NCBI GenBank assembly: GCA_000432915.1
Contig: HF995200.1
Location: 1 to 12,584, forward strand
DNA: 12,584 bases
Origin: Firmicutes bacterium CAG:194
GTDB taxonomy: Bacteria; Bacillota; Clostridia; Lachnospirales; Lachnospiraceae
Direction: 5' to 3'
A program made the translations under genes and the position numbers. Shown here one piece after another: positions 1 to 7,052 of this stretch. Positions within the stretch are counted from its first letter, which is position 1. Each line of letters opens with the position of its first letter. The notes below the pieces were generated by a model that saw only the letters and a list, made by a program, of their open reading frames with translations, did no database searches and was not told the origin of the DNA.

Positions 1-6
1 CACAGA

Positions 7-48
7 GTAGTAAGGCATCCTCCCACTTCGTGGGTCCCTCCTTACTAC
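7..48 (-). terminator. Stem-loop just downstream of asnS, possible terminator
   Basis: A 9-bp outer stem (positions 7-15 with 40-48) and a 5-bp inner stem (22-26 with 30-34, 3-nt loop) are separated by an internal loop. The structure begins 5 nt after the asnS stop codon, where a terminator is expected. The bases that would follow on the minus strand (6 down to 1) read TCTGTG, so no T-tract is visible before the window ends. It may be a terminator whose tract lies outside, a 3' processing or stability hairpin, or part of another element. Confidence 0.45.
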
Positions 49-53
49 ATATC

Positions 54-1445
54 CTACAAGTCACAATTTTTTACGGTTCGTGGGAATGGGATGACGTCGC
101 GGATGTTACCCATACCTGTCAGGTACATGACGCAGCGTTCAAAGCCGAGTCCAAAGCCTGCATGTCTTGCAGAGCCGTATTTACGCAGATCCAGGTAGAA
201 CTGGTAATCTTCCGGTTTCAGTCCGCATTCCTGCATTCTCTGCAGAAGGACTTCGTAGTTATCTTCTCTCTGGCTTCCGCCGATGATCTCTCCGATGCCC
301 GGTACAAGACAGTCCATAGCAGCAACAGTCTTGCCATCCTCGTTCAGCTTCATATAGAAGGCTTTGATCTCCTTCGGATAGTCTGTTACAAATACCGGTC
401 TGCCGAATTCCTTTTCTGTCAGATAGCGTTCATGCTCTGTCTGCAGATCGCAGCCCCAGGATACCTTGTAATCAAATTCATCATTGTGCTTCTCTAATAT
501 CTTTATGGCTTCTGTGTATGTCACATGACCAAATTCTGAATGAAGGACATGCTCAAGTCTTTCGATCAGTCCCTTATCCACAAACTGATTGAAGAAATTC
601 ATTTCTTCCGGTGCATTTTCCAGTACATAGCTGATAATATATTTGATCATGCTTTCTGCAAGTACCATATCATCCTTCAGATCCGCAAAAGCAATCTCCG
701 GCTCGATCATCCAGAATTCCGCCGCATGTCTTGTTGTATTGGAATTCTCTGCACGGAAGGTCGGTCCGAACGTATAAATATTCTTAAATGCCATTGCATA
801 CGTTTCACCGTTTAGCTGTCCACTGACTGTCAGATTGGTCGGTTTTCCGAAGAAATCCTGCTGATAATCAATACTGCCGTCTTCCTTTTTCGGTACATTG
901 GCAAGATCCATTGTCGTTACCTGGAACATTTCTCCCGCTCCCTCACAGTCGCTGCCTGTGATAAGTGGTGTATGCACATACACAAAATCGCGTTCCTGGA
1001 AGAATTTGTGGATCGCATATGCGATCAGGGAACGGACGCGGAATACCGCTTCAAATGTATTGGTACGCGGACGCAGATGAGAGATCGTACGCAGATATTC
1101 AAAAGTATGTCTCTTTTTCTGTAGCGGATAATCCGGTGCAGACTGTCCTTCGATCACAACCTCCGTTGCCTGGATCTCAAAGGGCTGCTTTGCCTGTGGT
1201 GTCGGTGTTACAACGCCTTTTACGATCAGGGCAGCTCCTACATTTAACTTGCTGATTGCTTCAAAATTAGAAAGCTGATCTGAATATACAACCTGAAGCG
1301 GTTCAAAAAAAGTACCGTCATTGATCACAAGAAATCCAAAGCTCTTGCTGTCACGTTTGCTTCTCAGCCATCCGCCGATCATAACTTCCTTTTCCAGATA
1401 TTCCTTCTGCTCCCGGTATAAATCTCTGATATTCACTAAATCCAT
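54..1445 (-). CDS. asnS: Asparaginyl-tRNA synthetase (AsnRS)
   Basis: A cytoplasmic class IIb aminoacyl-tRNA synthetase that joins asparagine to tRNA-Asn using ATP. The 463-residue protein has the family's normal length. Residues ~17-105 form the N-terminal OB-fold anticodon-binding domain. The catalytic core follows, with motif 2 around residues 228-250 (FRAEN at 230-234, then TRHAAEFWMIEPE) and motif 3 around 430-456 (GFGLGFER, then PFPR). The SGQLNGE/FRAENSNT sequence and the NCDL C-terminus are of AsnRS type rather than AspRS. Start: ATG preceded at 9 nt by AAGGAG. It has its own promoter with a leader of about 90 nt and no T-box. It lies downstream of the TIR/cyclase operon, separated by 172 nt with no good terminator, so read-through from that operon is possible. 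Confidence 0.97.
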   Translation of the reverse strand: MDLVNIRDLYREQKEYLEKEVMIGGWLRSKRDSKSFGFLVINDGTFFEPLQVVYSDQLSNFEAISKLNVGAALIVKGVVTPTPQAKQPFEIQATEVVIEGQSAPDYPLQKKRHTFEYLRTISHLRPRTNTFEAVFRVRSLIAYAIHKFFQERDFVYVHTPLITGSDCEGAGEMFQVTTMDLANVPKKEDGSIDYQQDFFGKPTNLTVSGQLNGETYAMAFKNIYTFGPTFRAENSNTTRHAAEFWMIEPEIAFADLKDDMVLAESMIKYIISYVLENAPEEMNFFNQFVDKGLIERLEHVLHSEFGHVTYTEAIKILEKHNDEFDYKVSWGCDLQTEHERYLTEKEFGRPVFVTDYPKEIKAFYMKLNEDGKTVAAMDCLVPGIGEIIGGSQREDNYEVLLQRMQECGLKPEDYQFYLDLRKYGSARHAGFGLGFERCVMYLTGMGNIRDVIPFPRTVKNCDL

Positions 1446-1539
1446 GATAATTTACTCCTTATATCTTTTCCTATGGGATCATATAGATCCTGCGCCTGCA
1501 TCTAAAAGAACATATTCCGCGCAGACCATAAACATATTA

Positions 1540-1568
1540 ATCTTACCCCATTTCCCCCGTATTCGCAA
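1540..1568 (-). promoter_or_regulatory. Probable sigma-A promoter of asnS
   Basis: On the minus strand, a -35 box TTGCGA (1563-1568) is followed after exactly 17 bp by a -10 box TAAGAT (1540-1545). The most conserved -10 positions (TA..AT) are kept. Transcription would start near 1533, giving a leader of about 90 nt that contains only a small GGATC/GATCC hairpin (1476-1490). That is too short for a T-box. The -35 box touches the end of the stem-loop at 1568-1595. Confidence 0.6.
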
Positions 1569-1595
1569 TAGCATAACGCACTTTTCGTATGCTAT
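1568..1595 (-). other. Stem-loop between the PIN gene and asnS
   Basis: An 8-bp perfect stem (1568-1575 with 1588-1595) is extended by two C-G pairs across a single-base bulge (1577-1578 with 1586-1587), with a 7-nt loop. It lies 22 nt after the stop codon of the PIN-like gene and could mark the end of the six-gene operon. Neither strand has a T-tract after the stem, so it is not a convincing intrinsic terminator. The TATGCTATGCTAT sequence allows two pairing registers. Confidence 0.4.
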
Positions 1596-1617
1596 GCTAT
1601 ACCATCTGTATCTTTCT

Positions 1618-2664
1618 CTACAATGTTTTGAGCCACTCTGTAAACACCGGCTGGATCAGCTTATAAAAATGATTGCCGTTTTCCTGCTTGAATGTTTTAA
1701 CAAGCGCCATGTTCAATGTCTGTTTGTCCTGTGCCTGCAGCATACAGCCATAGATCTGTCTGTATACACCCGCATGCAGGTTCTCTCCCTTCAGCTTCTG
1801 GCGCACTTTCTTTTTCACAGACTCCGGTACATTTGTACGAACCGGTTTTTCCGGCGTGACACTCTCCCGAGCGATTTCTTTTTCAGTTTTCCGGTTATGC
1901 TCCGGCTTTATGTCGGGTTGTTCATTGCTAACCTCTTGATCCGGTTGTTCTGCATTATCTACATCATGTGCAGGTACCGTCATCTGCTCCTTTTGTGCCA
2001 AAACTGCCACATTTTGATCTGTCATACCGTTATCTGCTACGTTATTATCTGCCGCAGAATCTGAAAAATTCTGTGTCACGGCATCTGTATTTTGCGTCAC
2101 CTGTTTCTCGCTTAATGCCGCATGATCTTCTCCATGTATCTTCTGATCTTCTCCCCCGACTGCCTGATTATCTTCCTGCACTGCCTGCTTAGCCTCCTGT
2201 GCAGTCCGGTTCTTTCTGCCAGTCGTTCCGGAAGTCTGCTTCGTTGCCTTAACAGTTGTCTTCTGCTTACCCGCTGTCTTCCCGGTTGCAGCCTTTGCGG
2301 CTATTTTCTGTCCTGCGATATTTTCCTTTCTGACAATGCGGATGCCCCACTTTTTCCAAAAATCAATCACGCTGTCATAACCGCTATCCTTACTGATCAC
2401 ATAATATTCCTTTACATCAGTCTGTCCGACCAGATAGCCCAGATACGTAGTAAGTTGGAAATCCAGATAGTTCTTCGCTGTTTTTGTCGTTTTTATATAC
2501 TTTACCTGTGAAGCTGCCTGACAGATCTTCACATGCTCGTCAAACGGTACTGCTCCTGTTTTCGGCCCATAAAAAATGATGATCAGATCATCCTCTTTCA
2601 GCTGTTCGATCCCAACCAGTCCCTTGACGCCTGTATTTTCATAATCAATTAAATAGGTTGCCAT
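1618..2664 (-). CDS. PIN/NYN-like nuclease-fold protein with long disordered linker
   Basis: A 348-residue protein. Residues 1-115 look like a PIN/NYN-type domain: it opens MATYLIDYEN with acidic D7 and polar N10 at the end of strand 1, then D68, and then D93 and D97 in a YYVISKDSGYDSVI motif. This is the usual spacing of metal-binding acids in PIN-like RNases, so a divalent-metal RNase is likely by family but unproven here. Residues ~116-280 are a low-complexity, Lys/Thr- then Gln/Asp/Glu-rich linker. Residues ~281-348 form a predicted helical domain that I do not recognise. Start: ATG with CAGGAG 7 nt upstream. The preceding gene's TAA ends 1 nt before it, so translation is probably coupled. 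It is the last gene of the six-gene signalling operon, where an RNase would be a plausible effector (inference). Confidence 0.8.
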   Translation of the reverse strand: MATYLIDYENTGVKGLVGIEQLKEDDLIIIFYGPKTGAVPFDEHVKICQAASQVKYIKTTKTAKNYLDFQLTTYLGYLVGQTDVKEYYVISKDSGYDSVIDFWKKWGIRIVRKENIAGQKIAAKAATGKTAGKQKTTVKATKQTSGTTGRKNRTAQEAKQAVQEDNQAVGGEDQKIHGEDHAALSEKQVTQNTDAVTQNFSDSAADNNVADNGMTDQNVAVLAQKEQMTVPAHDVDNAEQPDQEVSNEQPDIKPEHNRKTEKEIARESVTPEKPVRTNVPESVKKKVRQKLKGENLHAGVYRQIYGCMLQAQDKQTLNMALVKTFKQENGNHFYKLIQPVFTEWLKTL

Positions 2665-2665
2665 A

Positions 2666-3628
2666 TTATTCTCCTGTTTTTAGTTCATAAGTCCGTTCAA
2701 ATACTTCCCGGCGGATGATGTACATATCCTGCAGGTCATCTAAACGGATTGCCAGATAATCTCCCGCCTTACCAATAAAATAATCCCCTCTTCCCTTGCC
2801 GAATACCTTTGTCCGTACCTGCAGCTGCTTTGCGTATATCCCGCCCGGCTTTGGCACGCACAGATACGCCAGTTCATCGATCGTTTTATATTCTCCCGTC
2901 CGCGGGAGCTCTACTGCCGGGATAAAGTCCAGAAGCTGTGAGAAAATATCAAGCTGCTCATCGCTTTTCTCATAGCTGTTTTCAAACTTCTGTCTGGTGA
3001 TCTCATACACTTCACCCAGACAGCCTATCATGATCAGCAGATCCGCATCCGCATGTATGATCAGACCAGTATCATTTTCCAGCGTTTTGATGCAGATCTT
3101 TTCTCCCGGTTTTGCAATGTCCAGTGTCTCGACAACTGCCCATGGAACCTGCTTCTTACAGTAGATGGGAAGCTGTCTGATCTGTTCTTCCCGCGCAGCC
3201 TCTTTGTCCGCATAGATAACCGCTGTTTTAGAAAAATATGCGTCTGTCTGTTCCATGAAATAAGACAAAAGATCTGTCGTTCCCTGCTCGGTCATGCTCA
3301 CATCCAGAATAACCTGCGACATTTCCCCCTCTGCATATACTGCATCTCCGCGCAGCATTCCGTAATCCGCAAACAAAGCATCCAGAAATTCCAGCGCCCG
3401 GATCTGTTCCGCCCGGCTCATGCACCACACATGTACACAATCGGTCAGTCTGCTCACGATCAGAAGTATTTTTTTTTCAAATGTATGAAGCAGCACTTCC
3501 ATCTGCTCCCGTTCCCAGCAAAAACCTCTGATCGCATCTATGATCATCACACCGGTTTCCGCATCCTGATAGATGCGGTTGATTCCGTTCTGCGGCACAT
3601 TTTCCTGCACCAATACATATTTTCCCAT
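2666..3628 (-). CDS. Unrecognised protein with duplicated C-terminal PGDYG-like unit
   Basis: 320 residues from the chosen start; no confident function. Residues 1-150 look like a globular alpha/beta region with no known motif. The C-terminal part has two related units. Unit 1 (about 177-220) ends GEVYEITRQKFENSYE. Unit 2 (about 264-315) has AKQ, GKAGDYLAIR and MYIIRREVFERTYE. Unit 2 resembles the short PGDYG-type domain (aromatic Gly-Asp-Tyr, then a Phe-x-x-Thr-Tyr-Glu ending) seen in phage and bacterial proteins; this is pattern recognition, not a search result. No signal peptide or membrane segment is seen. An in-frame ATG at 3640 overlaps the cyclase stop as ATGA, but the nearest SD-like AAGGG abuts it directly. 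The ATG at 3628 has that AAGGG 12 nt upstream and is preferred. It sits between the nucleotide cyclase and the PIN-like gene, so it could be a sensor or adaptor. Confidence 0.75.
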   Translation of the reverse strand: MGKYVLVQENVPQNGINRIYQDAETGVMIIDAIRGFCWEREQMEVLLHTFEKKILLIVSRLTDCVHVWCMSRAEQIRALEFLDALFADYGMLRGDAVYAEGEMSQVILDVSMTEQGTTDLLSYFMEQTDAYFSKTAVIYADKEAAREEQIRQLPIYCKKQVPWAVVETLDIAKPGEKICIKTLENDTGLIIHADADLLIMIGCLGEVYEITRQKFENSYEKSDEQLDIFSQLLDFIPAVELPRTGEYKTIDELAYLCVPKPGGIYAKQLQVRTKVFGKGRGDYFIGKAGDYLAIRLDDLQDMYIIRREVFERTYELKTGE

Positions 3629-3636
3629 GCCACATC

Positions 3637-5124
3637 TCATCCCTTGTACGCATTTTCTTTTGTTACAAGCTGCAGGAAATCCCCGGAAAGGAATGTGAAG
3701 TGCAGCCTGTATCTGTTACCCTCTGCTTCCACAATCTTGGCATATGCGTTTTCCTGCGTATCAAGTACCAGTTCAACATCCGTGAACACGTCCGGATATT
3801 CCGCTTTTTCCTGTGGCAGCATCTGTAATACGATCTCTTTTTCGGAAATAGCATGTACGCTTGCGGGGATTGCACTGCCCAGTATCTGTTTATCCAGCAG
3901 TACATACATACTAAGAACACATCTGTCTTCCAGAATTGTCATCGGAGCTTCCTGTTCCTGCAGAAGACCGCATTCATAAGCACCCGCAATACCCGTAATC
4001 TCACAGACCGGTATTTTTTCACGGATTCCCTTCATGGCAATTTCAAAGCTGCGGCGAAAGCTAACTATCTGCTCGATCGGTCTGAGTGTTTCCATTGATG
4101 CTAAAATCTGCCCGCCAACACTGTAGCTTTCCACGCGGGAGCACAGGTTGACCGCCTGTCCGATCACGTTATACCGCATCAGGCTTTCCGAACCGATATT
4201 TCCGATGAATACCTCCCCTGCATGAATGCCAATCCCCATTTCAATTGCGGGATATCCTTTTTCCTGATTAAAGGCGTTGACGTCCCGCATTTTGTTCTGC
4301 ATACAGACCGCTGCCGCAACAGCATCCGCCTGTGGGCATTCGGAAGCAAGCGGCGCACCGAATACAGCCAGAATGGCATCTCCGATAAACTCAATGACCG
4401 TTCCCCGATAACGCTGGATCACCTCTGTCATTTCACCCAGAAAATGATTGATCATTTCAATAACAATTTCCGCCGGAAGTCTGTCCGACAGCGAAGTAAA
4501 TCCACGCAGATCCGCCATCATAACAGTCAGATACCGCTTCTGTCCACCGATCGCAGCTCCCTCCGGGTGCTCTAAGATCACCTGCACTACTTCATCGGAA
4601 AAATATTTGCCGAATACCTGATGCAACAGTTCATTTCTGGCTGCAAGCTGTTCATTCAGCCGCTTGATTTCTTTCGCTGTCGCAAGCTCTGCTGCCTGCT
4701 TCTGCAAAAGCTTCTCGTAGTTTCTGGTCATTTCATGCTGCCACGCCGCCTTTTCCATACGGAGCAGCGCCGCATCGGAAAAGGGAAGCACAAGAACAAC
4801 CGTGCCACCCAGCTCATAGCATTCCTCATCCGTTTCCTGCGTTCTGCTCTCACAGAGAAAAAATACCGGAATACCCGCAAAAGCAGGGTTGTTTTTAATA
4901 CGGGAAAACGTCGTAAAACCGTTTTTCCTGCCATCTTCATAATCTACCAGAAAAAGTGACGGCATTTCCACAGTATCTTCTCCGCCAAGATGTGCCATTG
5001 CCTTCTCAACTGCCGCATCGGAAAACAGACAGACCGCGCGCATTCCTCCGCCCCGGTTGATCTGTCTCTGCACCTGAACCAGTACTGTTCTGTTGCCGGA
5101 CAATACCCAGATATTTTTCTTCAT
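3637..5124 (-). CDS. Class III nucleotide cyclase with degenerate receiver domain
   Basis: A soluble 495-residue protein. Residues ~1-125 look like a response-regulator receiver, with D61 at the phosphoacceptor position, but the acidic pair is replaced (WVLSGN) and the KPF lysine is L113, so it is probably a pseudo-receiver. Residues ~130-165 form a coiled-coil-like helix. Residues ~170-380 form a class III cyclase domain with metal aspartates D205 (ADLRGFT) and D249 (FIGDAI) and transition-state residues N326 and R330 (VNLCSR). The two base-specifying positions are E245 and N319, not the Lys and Asp/Thr of adenylate cyclases. The Glu is guanylyl-cyclase-like, but the partner Cys is Asn, so the nucleotide used cannot be stated. 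Residues ~392-490 form a beta-rich domain with a vague PilZ resemblance lacking the RxxxR motif. Start: ATG overlapping the TIR gene's stop by one base (TAATG), with GGAGAGAAGAGGG upstream. Confidence 0.9.
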   Translation of the reverse strand: MKKNIWVLSGNRTVLVQVQRQINRGGGMRAVCLFSDAAVEKAMAHLGGEDTVEMPSLFLVDYEDGRKNGFTTFSRIKNNPAFAGIPVFFLCESRTQETDEECYELGGTVVLVLPFSDAALLRMEKAAWQHEMTRNYEKLLQKQAAELATAKEIKRLNEQLAARNELLHQVFGKYFSDEVVQVILEHPEGAAIGGQKRYLTVMMADLRGFTSLSDRLPAEIVIEMINHFLGEMTEVIQRYRGTVIEFIGDAILAVFGAPLASECPQADAVAAAVCMQNKMRDVNAFNQEKGYPAIEMGIGIHAGEVFIGNIGSESLMRYNVIGQAVNLCSRVESYSVGGQILASMETLRPIEQIVSFRRSFEIAMKGIREKIPVCEITGIAGAYECGLLQEQEAPMTILEDRCVLSMYVLLDKQILGSAIPASVHAISEKEIVLQMLPQEKAEYPDVFTDVELVLDTQENAYAKIVEAEGNRYRLHFTFLSGDFLQLVTKENAYKG

Positions 5125-6047
5125 TACCCTCTTCTCTCCGGTGATCCGAAATAATGATATTTCTGATCGATATTTTTTTCTGTTCTCTGATTTTCCTTAC
5201 ATGCCTCACATAAATGCCCGGAACGGATCGGCATTCCACATTTCTCGCACTTCAGCCGGAAGGATGATCCAAGCGGTACTTCCAGTCTGTCATCCCACAG
5301 GAAGTATTCAATGGTTTTCCGCGGAATACCTGTCTCCCTTGCGATCACCGTAATCTGGCTCGGCCCGTTCGCATCCAGGAAATTGCGGATCGTCTGATAG
5401 GTATCATAACAGTAATTTCCGCATTGTTTACACTTATAAGTACCACGCGATACCATGGTAAGTTCTCCACCACATTTTTCGCATACGACCGGGGTCTTAT
5501 TCATTTTCAATGCATTCCCCCGCATTGCCTGCTTCAGATGCGGCGCAAGCCCTTCCTGCACCGGTCTCTTCTGTCTGCCTGCAGGCTTTGGCTGTTCCTG
5601 TTTTTCCGGCTTATCTGCCTTCTTTTGTTCTGCCGACACATCTGCCGGCAAAGATAACAGCGTGTTCAGCCGCTCTCTTGTCAGCCTGAGTGCTTCTGCC
5701 GGGTTTTCCGCATAAGAGATCGTCTGGACATTGTTCAGGTAAAAGCGGAACATGTCGCTCAGGTCATCTTCTGTCAGCTTCAGCGGGACAATCGTCTTCC
5801 GGTCATTGATCGCACAGTCGATCTCCTTTTCCACCCAGATAGATTCCTGGGAATATGAGGAGATCACAAGTAGAAACACCTGACACTGTGCAATGGCACG
5901 CGGAATCTCGCGGGCATAATTAGAGCCTGCAGGGATCATTTCCGGTGCTTTCCAATAGCTGATACCCGCTTCCTTCAGCATCGCAACGATCTTTTCCACT
6001 ATTTTACTGTCTTTGGAGCTGTAACTGATAAAAACCGATTCCTTCAC
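5124..6047 (-). CDS. TIR-domain protein with two zinc ribbons and a helix-turn-helix-like middle
   Basis: 307 residues. Residues 1-~130 are a bacterial TIR domain: VFISYSSKD at the start, a KAPEMIPAGSNY BB-loop region, and SSYSQESIWVEKEI, in which E75 matches the catalytic glutamate of TIR NAD+ glycohydrolases. Residues ~132-185 are a charged, proline-containing linker. A zinc ribbon follows (C189, C192, C206, C209), then a helical segment (215-255) that looks like a small winged-helix/HTH, then a second ribbon (C267, C270, C280, C283). NAD-cleaving activity is expected by family only. The start is GTG at 6047, decided by GGAGG 9 nt upstream. A longer open frame reaching 6170 would overlap the diguanylate cyclase gene by over 100 nt and adds a non-TIR, basic N-terminus. 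The stop overlaps the cyclase ATG by one base, so the two genes are probably translated together. Confidence 0.9.
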   Translation of the reverse strand: MKESVFISYSSKDSKIVEKIVAMLKEAGISYWKAPEMIPAGSNYAREIPRAIAQCQVFLLVISSYSQESIWVEKEIDCAINDRKTIVPLKLTEDDLSDMFRFYLNNVQTISYAENPAEALRLTRERLNTLLSLPADVSAEQKKADKPEKQEQPKPAGRQKRPVQEGLAPHLKQAMRGNALKMNKTPVVCEKCGGELTMVSRGTYKCKQCGNYCYDTYQTIRNFLDANGPSQITVIARETGIPRKTIEYFLWDDRLEVPLGSSFRLKCEKCGMPIRSGHLCEACKENQRTEKNIDQKYHYFGSPERRG

Positions 6048-6056
6048 TTCCCAAAG

Positions 6057-6061
6057 CCTCC
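6057..6061 (-). promoter_or_regulatory. Ribosome-binding site fixing the GTG start of the TIR gene
   Basis: GGAGG on the minus strand, 9 nt before the GTG at 6047 and 2 nt past the diguanylate cyclase stop codon (6064-6066). It supports the GTG start over the upstream in-frame ATG. Confidence 0.75.
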
Positions 6062-6063
6062 GA

Positions 6064-7050
6064 TCATACCACTTTATTTCTTCCTGTTTTTTTTGCCTCG
6101 TACAGCTTTTCATCCGCACGTCTGACATTTTCTTCCACAGAGAGCGCCGTATCGATCTCTTCCACGCCAAATGACATCGTTACCCGGATCTCCTCTCCTT
6201 CATAAAGGCAGACCTCCCGCAGCATTTTAAGGCGGATCTCTTCCGCTGCTTCTCTTGCCTGCTGACGATCTTTTCCGCACAGAAGCAGGATAAATTCCTC
6301 GCCGCCCCAACGAACAGTCTCATCATCCAGTCCGACATTTTCTTGCAGGACTTCTGCCACATGCCCAAGCACCGCATCTCCCGCATTATGTCCATAAGTG
6401 TCATTTACCTTTTTGAAATAATCGATATCTCCCATGACAATGGAATACGTCTTCTTCTGCCCGGAAAGTATCCGCGTATGGAATGCCTCATACAGACCAC
6501 TTCTGTTTTTCAGTCCGGTCAGTTGATCGAAAAAGGCTTTATTGTGCAACAGATAGGATTCCAATGTTTTGGCACCGAAAACAGCAACCAGTGACAGCCT
6601 TTTGACATCCTTTTCATCAAAGGCGCAGTCGCCATCCTCTCCCTGTTTATTGAGCGCCTGATAAGCACCCAGCATCTCACCGTGCTCACTTGTCACGGGA
6701 ATGCACAAGATCGACTTTGTCCGATAGCCTGTTTCCATATCGACCGCCGGATTAAAACGGGAATCCTCATAAGGCTCATTCAGCACGACCGGACGGTTTT
6801 CCTGCATTGTCACACCGACAATTCCGGTATTTTCCGGTACAACGATCCGTTCATTACCAACTGCTGCCAGTGTCCAGTACTGATGTGATTTTCGATCCCA
6901 GAACCAGAAAGAAGCTCTGTCCGACTGCACGAGCGTCCTTCCCAGATTTGTAAGAATCTCTATTGTACTTGTAAAATCTCTTTTTTCAAAAAGCTGGTTC
7001 ATATAATAAAAAATGCTTTCTAACAATTCATCTGCATTCTGATTCTTCAT
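6064..7050 (-). CDS. GAF-GGDEF diguanylate cyclase
   Basis: A soluble 328-residue protein expected to make cyclic di-GMP from two GTP. Residues ~15-165 form a GAF sensor domain containing ALNKQGEDGDCAFDEKD (132-148). This resembles the NK-x(n)-F-x3-D motif of the cyclic-nucleotide-binding GAF subfamily, though an unrelated ligand is equally possible. Residues ~172-328 form the GGDEF domain: FDQLTGLKNR at the start, MGDIDYFKKVNDTYGH with the metal-binding Asp, and an intact GGEEF active site at 249-253. The upstream inhibitory I-site position reads GLDD (240-243) instead of RxxD, so product inhibition through this site is probably absent. No membrane segment is seen. Start: ATG with GGAG 10 nt upstream, 2 nt after the stop of the isomerase-like gene. 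It is followed after 16 nt by the TIR gene in the same operon. Confidence 0.93.
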   Translation of the reverse strand: MKNQNADELLESIFYYMNQLFEKRDFTSTIEILTNLGRTLVQSDRASFWFWDRKSHQYWTLAAVGNERIVVPENTGIVGVTMQENRPVVLNEPYEDSRFNPAVDMETGYRTKSILCIPVTSEHGEMLGAYQALNKQGEDGDCAFDEKDVKRLSLVAVFGAKTLESYLLHNKAFFDQLTGLKNRSGLYEAFHTRILSGQKKTYSIVMGDIDYFKKVNDTYGHNAGDAVLGHVAEVLQENVGLDDETVRWGGEEFILLLCGKDRQQAREAAEEIRLKMLREVCLYEGEEIRVTMSFGVEEIDTALSVEENVRRADEKLYEAKKTGRNKVV

Positions 7051-7052
7051 AA

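Noticed and set aside
1446..1533. T-box riboswitch upstream of asnS
   Set aside because: The predicted leader is only about 90 nt, has no terminator before asnS and no T-box consensus; only a 5-bp hairpin is present.
1321..2064. Plus-strand open frame of 247 codons
   Set aside because: It lies opposite asnS and the PIN-like gene, has a Leu/Cys/His-rich, non-protein-like composition and no ribosome-binding site; a shadow of the minus-strand genes.
3053..3979. Plus-strand open frame of 308 codons
   Set aside because: It lies opposite the unknown protein and the cyclase, is Cys/His/Ser-rich with no recognisable domain; antisense shadow.
3637..6047. Assignment of the TIR plus cyclase pair as a standard Pycsar system
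   Set aside because: The TIR protein has no visible cyclic-nucleotide-binding domain, the cyclase carries a pseudo-receiver and its nucleotide specificity is unknown; similarity is only in parts.
6048..6170. N-terminal extension of the TIR protein to an ATG at 6170
   Set aside because: It would overlap the conserved C-terminus of the GGDEF protein by 107 nt, and the extra residues are not TIR-like. GTG at 6047 has a proper GGAGG.
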